19,038 nucleotides of DNA from Halonatronomonas sp051745425 (GCA_051745425.1 JBNJEB010000022.1:1-19038); one strand, 5' to 3'. Positions 1 to 8,644 are shown, counted from the stretch's first letter. Notes: generated by a model from the letters alone, not told the origin. Made by a program: numbers and translations.

Positions 1-25
1 TAGTTCTTAGTTTAGCGGATAAGAG

Positions 26-1264
26 CTAACTATTAAGATCAAATTCTGGTTTTTTCCTCATTAAATAAAAAGCTGTAAACATTATAATTGAAACGAGAAT
101 AAATGTAAATATATAACCTAAATAATTAATAAATACTCCCCCGAAAAATGGTAATAGGACGACAAAGAAATTTAATGTCCCCCGGATTCCAAGATAAACT
201 GTTCTTCTATCGTCAGGAGCTATATTCAGCAGATAGGGTTCAAAACCAACTTTGCGGCCACTTATTAAAAACCCAATCAAAAAGAAGATAATTGCAAATA
301 CCTCTGGTCCAGCTGGAGTTAAACCTAAGGCAATAAGGGGAAGGACTGCCCCACCTAAAACACATACTCTAACAACAATCTTTGAATCAAACTTATCAGA
401 GATATAACCCCAGAGCAGATTGGAAATAATTGTACCAGATATCTGATATAAAAGATACTTTCCAATATAATTACTGCCAATACCGAAAGTTTCCCGGGCG
501 TAAACTATATAAAAAGGAAGTAACATCAGACTGAAACTGGCCATATTTTCAACTATTATATACTGGATGAAGTTTTTATCTGCCTTTAAAATATTAGGGA
601 CATTTTTTATATATTCTTTTAAAGATAACATATCTTCTTCATTATTGATTGAGGGTGGTTCTTTAATAAACCAGAAGGCTATTGCAGCAATAACCAGACC
701 TATAAATCCAACTGATAAAGTTAAAGAATAGTTAAAAGGAAAAGAGAAACTATCACCAGAAAAAATGTTCTGGACCAGTAATCCTCCAAAAAGGGCGGCC
801 AGACTGGAGGCAAATTGCTTACTTGCATATAATTTACCTCTATTCTCTCTATTAACAGTTTTACCGATAATATCACTATAAGACATTCCGGCAAAACCAC
901 CGCTAATAGAAAAAACAAATACCCAGAAAAAGAAACTTACAACTACCAGTTCAGGATTACTCTCCCCGAAAAAGTAAGTAAAAGCTGCCATTCCTAAAAA
1001 TGAGAGTGCTCTCAGATAAATACCTATCAGCAAGAATTTTTTTCTATAATCAAAAGAGTTCATAAAATGGCTAAAAACAATATTAAAAATTTTGGGAACA
1101 CCTAACATTATTGAATATAAAAGCCCAAAAATTATTTTAGAATCAACTAGAGTAGATATCAGGGAAGGGAAAACTGTATTAAAATCTATCATTGACATTG
1201 TTAAAGTTAAAAAGAATCCATGCCAGATAAATATCATATAAGATTTTTTAATTCCTTTATCCAT
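26..1264 (-). CDS. MFS-family membrane transporter
   Basis: A predicted 12-helix major facilitator superfamily permease of about 412 residues, the usual size for the family. Hydrophobic segments run throughout. Two copies of the MFS loop 'motif A' are recognisable: a degenerate one after the second helix (around NSFDYRKK) and a clear one in the second half (GYISDKFDSK), the expected internal duplication. The substrate cannot be read from the sequence; drug or metabolite efflux, or uptake of a small solute, are all possible. Translation should start at the ATG at 1264: an upstream in-frame ATG at 1288 exists, but the AGGGAGG ribosome binding site lies between the two. It is transcribed alone. 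The oleate hydratase gene upstream ends in a terminator, and an 18-bp palindrome sits just before the start. The stop is TAG, and its terminator must lie beyond the left edge. Family assignment is firm; function is unknown. Confidence 0.85.
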   Translation of the reverse strand: MDKGIKKSYMIFIWHGFFLTLTMSMIDFNTVFPSLISTLVDSKIIFGLLYSIMLGVPKIFNIVFSHFMNSFDYRKKFLLIGIYLRALSFLGMAAFTYFFGESNPELVVVSFFFWVFVFSISGGFAGMSYSDIIGKTVNRENRGKLYASKQFASSLAALFGGLLVQNIFSGDSFSFPFNYSLTLSVGFIGLVIAAIAFWFIKEPPSINNEEDMLSLKEYIKNVPNILKADKNFIQYIIVENMASFSLMLLPFYIVYARETFGIGSNYIGKYLLYQISGTIISNLLWGYISDKFDSKIVVRVCVLGGAVLPLIALGLTPAGPEVFAIIFFLIGFLISGRKVGFEPYLLNIAPDDRRTVYLGIRGTLNFFVVLLPFFGGVFINYLGYIFTFILVSIIMFTAFYLMRKKPEFDLNS

Positions 1265-1286
1265 GTTAAGCCTCCCTAATTTAAAC

Positions 1287-1304
1287 ATATTATTTAAATA
1301 ATAT
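1287..1304. repeat. 18-bp perfect AT palindrome upstream of the MFS gene
   Basis: ATATTATTTAAATAATAT is a perfect inverted repeat with no spacer, 23 bp upstream of the transporter start at 1264. It could be an operator for a local regulator. It consists only of A and T in an AT-rich gap, so chance occurrence is realistic. Confidence 0.35.
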
Positions 1305-1352
1305 CACCATATCCTTATTAATTCTGTAAAGTCAGAGACAGATTTAGATAAA

Positions 1353-1379
1353 AACCCCTGACTTTAAAAGTCAGGGGTT
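1353..1379 (-). terminator. Rho-independent terminator of oleate hydratase gene
   Basis: An 11-bp perfect stem (AACCCCTGACT / AGTCAGGGGTT) encloses a 5-nt loop. Reading the minus strand, the stem is followed by TTTTATCT. It lies about 30 bp downstream of the hydratase stop codon and separates that gene from the MFS gene. Confidence 0.85.
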
Positions 1380-1407
1380 AAGGCTACCTATTTTATTTAA
1401 AAGCAGA

Positions 1408-3204
1408 CTAAATTATCTCATATTCCTTTAACAACTTTTCAATCTCTGTTCCAGCTATTTGTTTTGATACTTTCTGTTTAGCCTGAGGTGATAAATTAAT
1501 CTCTGGCTTCTCCCCATCTAATAATGCATTAACTGCATTTAATAAATAGCGGATATCATATCTTGTTGGAAATACCTCAGGGACCCCTCTTTCAACTCCA
1601 GTTAATACATAGACAGCTTCCATCGCTGTCCGCCCTGAATATTCTATAGTAAAGACAGTATCCCGGGCTGGATCGTCTAATGTTTCAGCAAATTGTCCTA
1701 AAAAGGCAAAATTAACAGCATTATCCGGGATAACATAAGGGCGGTCTCCAAATTCCCGGGGCATAAACTGAGCTGTTATAAAGGGCATCATAACAGGAAT
1801 TGCAGAACATGTTTGGGCCAATTTATCAATTTTTTCTGTTGGAACTCCTAAATGATATAACCACTCTTTTGTAATTTCCTTACCTGTACAATCTCTCATC
1901 GGTTTCTCGATATAATCACCAGGAACATCAGAAAATAATGCATATAGCCAGACAACAACATCATCTTCAGGCTGACCATAATACTGGGGCTGACGATTTA
2001 CAGTCCAACTCAGAAGCCAGGAAGAATCACGGGCTGTAACTATCCCCCCGGTTACAGTACCTCCATTGTATGGCGATCGTTTTGTGATTTTTTCGATATA
2101 CTCAGGAACACTCCTATCATGACAGGTTACTGTACAGGATTCCCAATTAGATTTTTCTGGATTAGAGCAAAACTTATCTGGATTACCAAAATCATCAGAC
2201 TGCTCAGCTATATTCTTCCATAAATTCCAGCAACCCTCTGGTTCTTTATTAAATGGAGCAGGTGTATCGTCATCACCATAACCAGAACCTTCAGTTATAG
2301 ACCCATTAGTTATAAATACCAGGTCATCTTCTGCTAGATCAACAGACATATCATTACCTTTTTTATCTTTTGCAACTATTTTTTGAGCAACCTTTTTGTC
2401 ATCAGAAATTTTAAATTCAACATTTTCAACAGTAATGCCATATTTAAAATTAGCTCCGTGGTTTTCTAAATATTTTACCATCGGTTTTACAAAAGAAGTA
2501 TATTGATCATGTTCTGAAAACAATAGGGTTGACATATCTGGCAAACCACCAATATGATGAATGAAACGATTCATATATAATTTCATTTCTAAAGCACTAT
2601 GCCAGTTCTCAAAGGCAAACATTGTTCTCCAGTAAGTCCAGTAATCACTATTTAATAGTTCATCAGATAAAATATCTTCAATTGCTTTATTTTGAAGATC
2701 TTTATCTGGAATATTTACAAATTGAATTAATTCTTTTACTAGCTCCTGACTCAGGTTAAATTTACCATTATCATAGCGTTCTCCTTGATTGTGAGTAATA
2801 CGACAATTACTGTAATTTGGATCATCATAGTTTTGATAGAAAAGTTGCTCTAAAACAGACTGCTCAGGGTTTTCTAGAGATGGGATTGAACTAAACAAAT
2901 CCCATAAGACTTCAAAATGATTTTCCATTTCACGTCCACCACGGGCTACATAACCCTTGTTTTGCAGAACCTGGCCATCAAGAGAACCACCTGGCACGTC
3001 AAGCTTTTCAAGAAATGTAATTTTACTACCATCCATCTGGGCATCACGAATTAAAAAGCAGGCTGCTGCTAAAGAAGCAATTCCAGTACCAACTAAATAT
3101 GCTCTTTTATCATCAATTCCTTCTGGTTTTCTTGCTTTTACTAAAGAATGATAATTTCCATTTGTTAGTTTAAGTCTTTCATCATGAGTCTTAAGTTCCA
3201 TCAT
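1408..3204 (-). CDS. ohyA: Oleate hydratase (FAD-dependent fatty acid double-bond hydratase, MCRA family)
   Basis: Adds water to the cis-9 double bond of free unsaturated fatty acids, for example oleate to 10-hydroxystearate. The family binds FAD and acts at the membrane surface, detoxifying host or environmental unsaturated fatty acids. Visible hallmarks are the N-terminal FAD-binding loop GTGIASLAA (about residue 36), the family signature RGGREMENHFEVLWDLF (about residue 87), DDPNYSNCR, the NGS motif with GSGYGDDDTPAP, and the C-terminal FLGQFAE...EYSGRTAMEAVY block. Length (about 599 residues) is within the family range. An upstream in-frame ATG at 3219 has no ribosome binding site. An AAAGGAAG site lies just before consecutive ATGs at 3204 and 3201; either may be used, and 3201 has the more typical spacing. 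The gene lies immediately downstream of a TetR-type regulator but is isolated from it by a terminator, with its own predicted promoter and a palindrome at the start point. Family assignment is very secure. Confidence 0.95.
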   Translation of the reverse strand: MMELKTHDERLKLTNGNYHSLVKARKPEGIDDKRAYLVGTGIASLAAACFLIRDAQMDGSKITFLEKLDVPGGSLDGQVLQNKGYVARGGREMENHFEVLWDLFSSIPSLENPEQSVLEQLFYQNYDDPNYSNCRITHNQGERYDNGKFNLSQELVKELIQFVNIPDKDLQNKAIEDILSDELLNSDYWTYWRTMFAFENWHSALEMKLYMNRFIHHIGGLPDMSTLLFSEHDQYTSFVKPMVKYLENHGANFKYGITVENVEFKISDDKKVAQKIVAKDKKGNDMSVDLAEDDLVFITNGSITEGSGYGDDDTPAPFNKEPEGCWNLWKNIAEQSDDFGNPDKFCSNPEKSNWESCTVTCHDRSVPEYIEKITKRSPYNGGTVTGGIVTARDSSWLLSWTVNRQPQYYGQPEDDVVVWLYALFSDVPGDYIEKPMRDCTGKEITKEWLYHLGVPTEKIDKLAQTCSAIPVMMPFITAQFMPREFGDRPYVIPDNAVNFAFLGQFAETLDDPARDTVFTIEYSGRTAMEAVYVLTGVERGVPEVFPTRYDIRYLLNAVNALLDGEKPEINLSPQAKQKVSKQIAGTEIEKLLKEYEII

Positions 3205-3231
3205 AACACTTCCTTTCATGTTTTATAACAA

Positions 3232-3245
3232 TTAAGATTTCTTAA
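3232..3245. promoter_or_regulatory. Candidate repressor operator upstream of oleate hydratase gene
   Basis: A perfect 6-2-6 inverted repeat (TTAAGA-TT-TCTTAA) falls at about +1 relative to the predicted hydratase promoter, 28 bp before the coding start. Repressor operators often sit here. The adjacent TetR-family gene is the obvious candidate binder. Assignment to that protein is inference; I found no equally good second copy in front of the regulator gene. Confidence 0.4.
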
Positions 3246-3249
3246 ATTT

Positions 3250-3278
3250 ATGTTATGATTTCTTCAGATCTTTTACAA
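3250..3278 (-). promoter_or_regulatory. Predicted sigma-A promoter for oleate hydratase gene
   Basis: Minus strand: TTGTAA (3278-3273), 17-bp spacer, TAACAT (3255-3250). Each hexamer matches the consensus only moderately (4 of 6), but the spacing is ideal and the position just downstream of the regulator's terminator fits. Confidence 0.45.
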
Positions 3279-3283
3279 TAGAT

Positions 3284-3320
3284 AAAAAAACTGCGGTGTT
3301 TGAATTTCAAACACCGCAGT
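3284..3320 (-). terminator. Strong rho-independent terminator of the TetR-family gene
   Basis: A 14-bp perfect stem (ACTGCGGTGTTTGA and its complement) with a 3-nt loop is followed on the minus strand by TTTTTTT (3290-3284). It lies 38 bp after the regulator stop and insulates the hydratase gene from read-through. Confidence 0.93.
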
Positions 3321-3358
3321 TAATCTGTCTAATTATTTATCTGATTTTATTAGACTAT

Positions 3359-3961
3359 TTATTTAAAAAAGAAGTCTCGATCATCTTTTTCCCAGATATT
3401 ATCTAATTCTTTACTCCGCTGAAGAGAAAGAGCAATATTCCCATTAAAAAGCTGGCCGATTCTTCTAATAATAATTTCAGGGTTTTCTTCCATCCCCTCA
3501 TCGATCCAGCGCAATACCATTTCAGTTAGAGCCGACTGATAAAAGGTGGCGATAAGTTTTTTATCTCCAGAAGAAGCTGAATTGCTCTCGCTAACTCCTT
3601 CGACATAACGAATCATTATATTTCCTGATACCTGATAAATGTAATCTTCTAATTCCTCTCTTCTCATAGAATGATATACATGATAAATAGCCTTTCTATT
3701 TTCCAGAGCAAACCTGACAGCTACAAGAAAACTCTCTTCCCAGGAAAGTGTCTCATTATATTCTTCAATTACTCTCTGGAGCTCTCTATTAAATATCTCT
3801 GACAAGATTTCATAGATATCTGCATAATGATAATAGAAGGTATTTCTATTGATATCACATTTCTCAGCAATATCTGTTACAGTAATCTTATCAAGGGGTT
3901 GCTCATTAAGCATTTCAACAAATACTTCACGAATCAAATTTTTAGTATATTGCCGGGCCAT
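3359..3961 (-). CDS. TetR/AcrR-family transcriptional regulator
   Basis: A TetR-type regulator of about 200 residues, the typical length. Residues 1-50 form the DNA-binding domain, with the canonical pattern TKNLIREVFVEML ... ITVTDIAEKCDINRNTFYYHY. The remainder is a helical ligand-binding/dimerisation domain that does not identify a ligand; it resembles the regulator group that includes DhaS-like proteins. The ATG at 3961 is preferred over an upstream ATG at 3988 because the GAGGAG ribosome binding site lies between them. It is the gene directly upstream of oleate hydratase on the same strand, so it may sense a fatty acid and repress that gene, but a strong terminator shows the two are separately transcribed. 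Family is certain; target and effector are inferred from position only. Confidence 0.88.
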   Translation of the reverse strand: MARQYTKNLIREVFVEMLNEQPLDKITVTDIAEKCDINRNTFYYHYADIYEILSEIFNRELQRVIEEYNETLSWEESFLVAVRFALENRKAIYHVYHSMRREELEDYIYQVSGNIMIRYVEGVSESNSASSGDKKLIATFYQSALTEMVLRWIDEGMEENPEIIIRRIGQLFNGNIALSLQRSKELDNIWEKDDRDFFFK

Positions 3962-4018
3962 AAAATCATCTCCTCTCTTAACCAGCATTTCCAGTGAAGT
4001 TTAGAGATATTTCTTTTA

Positions 4019-4047
4019 ATTATAAGATAATAAGAAAGTCTGGCCAA
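4019..4047 (-). promoter_or_regulatory. Predicted promoter of the TetR-family gene
   Basis: A perfect TATAAT (4024-4019, minus strand) with a weak TTGGCC 17 bp upstream (4047-4042). The -35 overlaps the terminator arm of the upstream activase-like gene, a compact arrangement. Confidence 0.4.
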
Positions 4048-4067
4048 ATAACTTTTCTGGCCAGACT
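4037..4067 (-). terminator. Rho-independent terminator of the large activase-like gene
   Basis: A 10-bp perfect stem (AGTCTGGCCA / TGGCCAGACT) with an 11-nt loop is followed on the minus strand by TTCTTATTAT. The T-run is interrupted, so efficiency may be moderate. It lies 29 bp after the stop codon. Confidence 0.7.
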
Positions 4068-4095
4068 ATATATTGCTTTGAGTAAATTATATTAG

Positions 4096-7000
4096 TTAAC
4101 TGGAATCAGATACTGTTGAAGCTAGATCTTCTCTGGCATCCAATACTGAATCTTTTTTGTTTTTATTGTGATTATCAAAAGCTGTTGAGAGCAGTAGTTT
4201 AATCCGGTTCTGCTGATTAACCTCACTGGCTCCTGGGTCATAGTCGATCGGTTTTAAATTAACCCCCTGATAGGCATCTCTAAGCTTTTTGACCATTCCT
4301 TTACCGACAACATGATTAGGGAGACAGGCAAATGGCTGGAGGATCAGAACATTTTTCACACCACTTTCAATTAATTCAACCATCTCTCCTGTCAGGAACC
4401 AGCCCTCGCCGGTTTGATTGGCTAAAGATATATGCTTTTCTGCACCTCTGGCTATCTCATAGATTGTTTCAGGTGCTTCAAATCTTTCGCTTGCCTCAAG
4501 AGCATTCCTCATCGCCCGTCTGTAAATAAATTCAAGCCCTCCAATGCCAATTTTACTTACTAGCATATCCCAGAAACTACTGGATAGCTTATGATATTTC
4601 TCCTGGGCATTATACATGGAGTACAATACAAAATCCAAAAGACCTGGCATAACTGCTTCTGCTCCCTCTGATTCAAGAAAATCAACTAGATGATTGTTGG
4701 CATCAGGATGAAACTTAACCAGAATCTCGCCAACAATACCTACTCTCGGCTTGGTTAAACCTTCTTCTAGCTCTAACTTATCAAATTCTTTGACGATCTG
4801 TTTAATATCTCGATTAAACTGAAGATATCCGCCGTTTTTAAGAGTCTCCTGACTCTTTTCAACCCATTTTTCATAAAGCTGTTCTGCTGAGCCTGGAATC
4901 TTCTCGTATGGCCTGGTCCGATATAATACTTTCATTAAGAGATCGCCATAGACTACTGCTTTTGTCATATCATCAAGCAATTTAAGGTTAATATTAAATC
5001 CAGGGTTTTCATCAAAACCTCCAGGATTCAATGAAATTATTGGTACATCCTCAAAGCCGGCTTCTTTAAAAGCTTTCCTTAAGAACGCTATATAATTTGT
5101 AGCCCTGCAGCCTCCACCGGTCTGAGAGATAATCACTGATGTGCTATCTAAATCATATTTGCCAGATTTTAAAGCCTTCATAATCTGGCCAACTACCATG
5201 ATTGAAGGATAACAGGCATCATTATTGACTGTCTGAAGACCTATATCTTCAGCTTCCTTGTCGACTTCAGGTAAAAGCTCCATATTATAACCTGCATTAC
5301 GAAATGCAGTCTCTAAGAACTGAAAATGAATCGGCGACATCTGTGGTGCCAGAATTGTATCCTGTTTTTTTCTTTCCTCAGTAAAAATATCCCTTGGATA
5401 AATCTCTTCTTCCATATTTATTTCAGATTTTTCTCTAAAAGCGCCCTGTTTATCTCTTTCTTCTAGGGCTGCCAGTAATGAACGGAGTCTGATTCTGGCT
5501 GCACCTAAATTACTGATTTCATCGATTCTCAAGAGAGTATAAATATCTCCATGGCGCTTTATAATTTCTTCGACCTGGTCCATTGTTACAGCATCAAGGC
5601 CACAGCCAAATGAATTAAGCTGGACTAATTCCAGGTCGTCTCTACTGGCTACATAGGTTGCTGCCCGATACATCCTGGAATGATAGACCCATTGATCAAC
5701 TACTCTCAGAGGTCTTTCCGCCTGACTTAGATGACTGAGTGAATCTTCAGTAAGCACTGGCAGTCCCAGGTTTTCAATTAATTCCGGGATGCCATGATTA
5801 ACCTCTGGATCAGTATGATAGGGGCGACCGGCCAGAACTATCCCTGTCATATCATTATCTTCGATATATTTAAGAATCTCTTCGCCCTTTGCCTGGATAT
5901 CTGACTTATAATTCCAGAACTCAGCCTCGGCTTTTTCGATGGCCTGTTTAATCTCATTACGACTTAAACCTTCATCTTCTAACTCTTCTGCCAATCTTTT
6001 AATTAATCTTTCCTGATTATCAAAGGGCAGAAAAGGATTGATAAATTTAATTTCTTTATCTTCCAAAATCTCCATATTAGCTTTTATTGATTCTGGATAG
6101 GACGTAACAATTGGACAGTTGTAATTATCGTCCATATCTTCATCCTCTACCCTATTGTAAACTATACTTGGATAGAAGATCTTATCGATACCTCTATTTT
6201 CTATCAGATCTACAATATGGCCATGGACCAGTTTAGCTGGATAACAGACTGATTCTGATGGAATCGTCTCGATTCCTAGCTCATAAATTTCCTGATTGGA
6301 TTCAGCGGAAAGTTCGACTGAATAGCCGAGCTCTGTTAAAAAAGTATGCCAGAATGGGTAGTCCTCATACATATTTAAGACTCTCGGAATACCGATTCTG
6401 CCTCTCTCTGCCTTTTCCGGATCCAGTGATTCATAGCCAAATAACCGCTCTGTCTTATAACGGAAAAGATTAGGGACTGTCTCCTGATAGGACATACCGG
6501 CACCTTTTTCACAGCGATTTCCTGAGATAAAGGTTCTACCACCGGTAAACTTTTTGATTGTTAATCTACATTGATTTCCACATTTGCGGCAGCGACCCTG
6601 TTTTGTTTCAACTTCAAAATTTTCCAGTTCTTCTTTATCTAAAATTGAAGAGCTAGAACCTTCTATAGAAGCCGCCCGTTCCCTGGCAATTAAAGCTGCC
6701 CCAAAGGCTCCCATCAGGCCAGCAATATCAGGTCTGACAACTTCCTGACCGGTGATCTTTTCCAGGGACCTTAAGACAGCATCATTATGGAAGGTACCTC
6801 CCTGGACAACGATATTATCTCCTAGTTCTTCATTACTATTATAGCCAATAACTTTAAATAAAGTATTTTTAATAACTGAAACAGCCAGTCCGGCTGAAAT
6901 ATCTTCGATTGTTGCCCCTTTTTTCTGGGCCTCTTTGACCTTTGAGTTCATGAAGACAGTACATCTAGTCCCTAGATCTAAAGGATTATCTGCTTTGATT

Positions 7001-8412
7001 GCTAACCTGGCAAACTCCTCAACCCTATATTCCAGAGAATCGGCAAAGGTTTCAATAAAGGAACCACAGCCTGATGAACAGGCTTCATTTAACATAACTG
7101 AATCGATTACGCCATCCTTGATTTCCAGGACTTTCATATCCTGTCCACCGATATCGAGAATAAAATCTACATCTGGCGAAAAGAATTTTGCCCCGGTATA
7201 ATGGGCAACAGTCTCTACTTCGCCAATATCGACCTGGAGGGCATTTTTAAGCAGTTCTTCCCCATAACCGGTTACTGCCGAGCCTGAGATATTAATCTCA
7301 GGATTCATTTCTGAATATAGGTCCATCAGGGCATCAATTGATGTTTTTAAGGGGTCACCTAAATTACCGCTATAATATGAATATAGCAGTTTCCCATCTT
7401 CATCAATCAAAACCACTTTGGTCGTTGTTGAACCGGCATCTATGCCTAAAAAAGCTGAACCCTGATAGGTCTTGATATCGCCTTTTATAACTTCATGGCC
7501 GGCATGACGTTCTTTAAATTTATTATATTCTTCCTCATCTTCAAATAAAGGCTCCAGGACTTTATCTTTACCTAGCTTTTCTGGAGGAAGCTCAGAAATT
7601 TCTTTGAGTAATGTTGAAAAACTAAACTCTGACTCCTCCTTGCTATCTAATGCTGCTCCTAAAGCCACGAAATAATGGGCATCATCAGGTGCAAAAATTT
7701 CATCTTCACTTAATTTCAATGTATCAATAAATCTATTTCTTAATTCAGGCATAAAGTAAAGAGGACCACCTAAAAAGGCAACTTTTCCTCTGATTGGTCG
7801 ACCCTGGGCCAGGCCACTAATTGTTTGATTAACAACTGCCTGTAAAATTGAAAGGGCGATATCTTCCCTGGCAGCTCCATCATTTAATAGAGACTGGACA
7901 TCTGATTTGGCGAAAACTCCACAGCGAGCAGCTACAGAATAGATATTTTCCCCATTTTTAGCCAGCTGATTAAGCCCAGCAGCATCTGTCTCCATTAATG
8001 AAGCCATCTGGTCTATAAAAGCTCCTGTACCTCCGGCACAGGCGGCATTCATCCGCTGTTCGACTGCATCGCCAAAATAGGTAATCTTGGCATCTTCTCC
8101 ACCTAACTCTATAGAAACATCTGTCTCAGGAATCATCTCCTTGACAGCATTACTACAGGCTACAACTTCCTGAAGAAATGGGATATCCAGCTTCTCAGCG
8201 ATACCCATACCACCAGACCCGGTAATTGTAACACTTATCCTTGAATCATCAAGGATTTCAGCTGCTTCAGTCAGCAACTTCTTAACAGCTTTCCTGACAT
8301 TGGAAAAATGTCTGGTATATTTTTTATAAACTATCTGGGTCCAGGCATTTAAGATTACCAATTTAACTGTTGTAGATCCAACGTCCAGACCAACCTTTAA
8401 TTTATCTTTCAT
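4096..8412 (-). CDS. Giant acyl-CoA dehydratase activase-related Fe-S ATPase (two activase domains + dehydratase-like regions)
   Basis: About 1438 residues. Residues ~7-265 and ~318-585 are two BadF/BadG/HgdC-type ATPase (ASKHA) domains. Each begins with a phosphate loop (LDVGSTTVK; IDAGSTTTK), contains LGGEDAK or IGGQDMK, and carries the two cysteines that hold an inter-domain [4Fe-4S] cluster in activases (CAGGTGAF ... ARCGVF; CSSGCGSF ... TRCTVF). A Cys-rich stretch follows (about 603-631: CRKCGNQC ... C). Next comes a DUF2229/COG3580-like region with ESVCYPAK (about 720). The C-terminal part has conserved cysteines (FGCGLDAVTMDQ ~937, NDACYPS ~1067, TGGGCRATN ~1100, ACLPNHVVGKG ~1367) resembling 2-hydroxyacyl-CoA dehydratase subunits. 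It is probably an ATP-driven low-potential electron-transfer enzyme, reductor and acceptor in one chain; the substrate is unknown. The ATG at 8412 is chosen because AGGAGG lies inside the longer frame starting at 8436. It is monocistronic. Family is sure; reaction is not. Confidence 0.88.
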   Translation of the reverse strand: MKDKLKVGLDVGSTTVKLVILNAWTQIVYKKYTRHFSNVRKAVKKLLTEAAEILDDSRISVTITGSGGMGIAEKLDIPFLQEVVACSNAVKEMIPETDVSIELGGEDAKITYFGDAVEQRMNAACAGGTGAFIDQMASLMETDAAGLNQLAKNGENIYSVAARCGVFAKSDVQSLLNDGAAREDIALSILQAVVNQTISGLAQGRPIRGKVAFLGGPLYFMPELRNRFIDTLKLSEDEIFAPDDAHYFVALGAALDSKEESEFSFSTLLKEISELPPEKLGKDKVLEPLFEDEEEYNKFKERHAGHEVIKGDIKTYQGSAFLGIDAGSTTTKVVLIDEDGKLLYSYYSGNLGDPLKTSIDALMDLYSEMNPEINISGSAVTGYGEELLKNALQVDIGEVETVAHYTGAKFFSPDVDFILDIGGQDMKVLEIKDGVIDSVMLNEACSSGCGSFIETFADSLEYRVEEFARLAIKADNPLDLGTRCTVFMNSKVKEAQKKGATIEDISAGLAVSVIKNTLFKVIGYNSNEELGDNIVVQGGTFHNDAVLRSLEKITGQEVVRPDIAGLMGAFGAALIARERAASIEGSSSSILDKEELENFEVETKQGRCRKCGNQCRLTIKKFTGGRTFISGNRCEKGAGMSYQETVPNLFRYKTERLFGYESLDPEKAERGRIGIPRVLNMYEDYPFWHTFLTELGYSVELSAESNQEIYELGIETIPSESVCYPAKLVHGHIVDLIENRGIDKIFYPSIVYNRVEDEDMDDNYNCPIVTSYPESIKANMEILEDKEIKFINPFLPFDNQERLIKRLAEELEDEGLSRNEIKQAIEKAEAEFWNYKSDIQAKGEEILKYIEDNDMTGIVLAGRPYHTDPEVNHGIPELIENLGLPVLTEDSLSHLSQAERPLRVVDQWVYHSRMYRAATYVASRDDLELVQLNSFGCGLDAVTMDQVEEIIKRHGDIYTLLRIDEISNLGAARIRLRSLLAALEERDKQGAFREKSEINMEEEIYPRDIFTEERKKQDTILAPQMSPIHFQFLETAFRNAGYNMELLPEVDKEAEDIGLQTVNNDACYPSIMVVGQIMKALKSGKYDLDSTSVIISQTGGGCRATNYIAFLRKAFKEAGFEDVPIISLNPGGFDENPGFNINLKLLDDMTKAVVYGDLLMKVLYRTRPYEKIPGSAEQLYEKWVEKSQETLKNGGYLQFNRDIKQIVKEFDKLELEEGLTKPRVGIVGEILVKFHPDANNHLVDFLESEGAEAVMPGLLDFVLYSMYNAQEKYHKLSSSFWDMLVSKIGIGGLEFIYRRAMRNALEASERFEAPETIYEIARGAEKHISLANQTGEGWFLTGEMVELIESGVKNVLILQPFACLPNHVVGKGMVKKLRDAYQGVNLKPIDYDPGASEVNQQNRIKLLLSTAFDNHNKNKKDSVLDAREDLASTVSDSS

Positions 8413-8472
8413 AGTAAGCCTCCTGTTAATTGCCAAAGCTCCTTTGAATAATACATATTTATCTCACTTTAT

Positions 8473-8501
8473 ATTATACTATATTTTTGAAAAACTTTAA
8501 A
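8473..8501 (-). promoter_or_regulatory. Predicted proximal promoter of the activase-like gene
   Basis: Minus strand TTTAAA (8501-8496), 17-bp spacer, TATAAT (8478-8473). It would give a ~55-nt untranslated leader before the ATG at 8412. Confidence 0.5.
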
Positions 8502-8552
8502 CCATAGTGGCATTATTATGTTTTTTTATAACTAAATTTAAGTTTCTACTCT

Positions 8553-8575
8553 AGTTATTATACTATAACATAACT
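8553..8575. promoter_or_regulatory. 23-bp imperfect palindrome over the distal -10 box
   Basis: AGTTAT and ATAACT arms, 11 bp apart, with additional symmetric TA steps inside, overlap the TATAAT of the distal promoter. A dimeric regulator bound here would block that promoter. No regulator can be assigned. Confidence 0.35.
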
Positions 8576-8586
8576 GCTACTTTCAA
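8557..8586 (-). promoter_or_regulatory. Predicted distal promoter of the activase-like gene
   Basis: Minus strand TTGAAA (8586-8581), 18-bp spacer, TATAAT (8562-8557). Both this and the proximal -10 are embedded in the same ATAGTATAATA context, so the two promoters look like partial duplicates. The -10 is inside a 23-bp imperfect palindrome. Confidence 0.5.
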
Positions 8587-8618
8587 TTAAGTAGAAATTT
8601 TACAATTTATTATTTAAA

Positions 8619-8644
8619 AAGCAGGCCAACTAAATGACCTGCTT
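8619..8644 (-). terminator. Rho-independent terminator of the YitT-like gene
   Basis: A 10-bp stem (AAGCAGGTCA / TGGCCTGCTT on the minus strand) has one G-U wobble and a 6-nt loop, followed by TTTAAATA. The wobble is a mismatch when read on the plus strand, which supports the minus orientation. Confidence 0.8.

Noticed and set aside
1287..1304. Perfect 18-bp palindrome before the MFS gene as a real operator
   Set aside because: It is purely A/T in an AT-rich gap, so I list it as a repeat but do not treat it as a strong regulatory finding.
6935..7201. 88-codon plus-strand open frame inside the giant activase gene
   Set aside because: It is antisense to a strongly conserved activase region, has no ribosome binding site, and its translation shows no domain.
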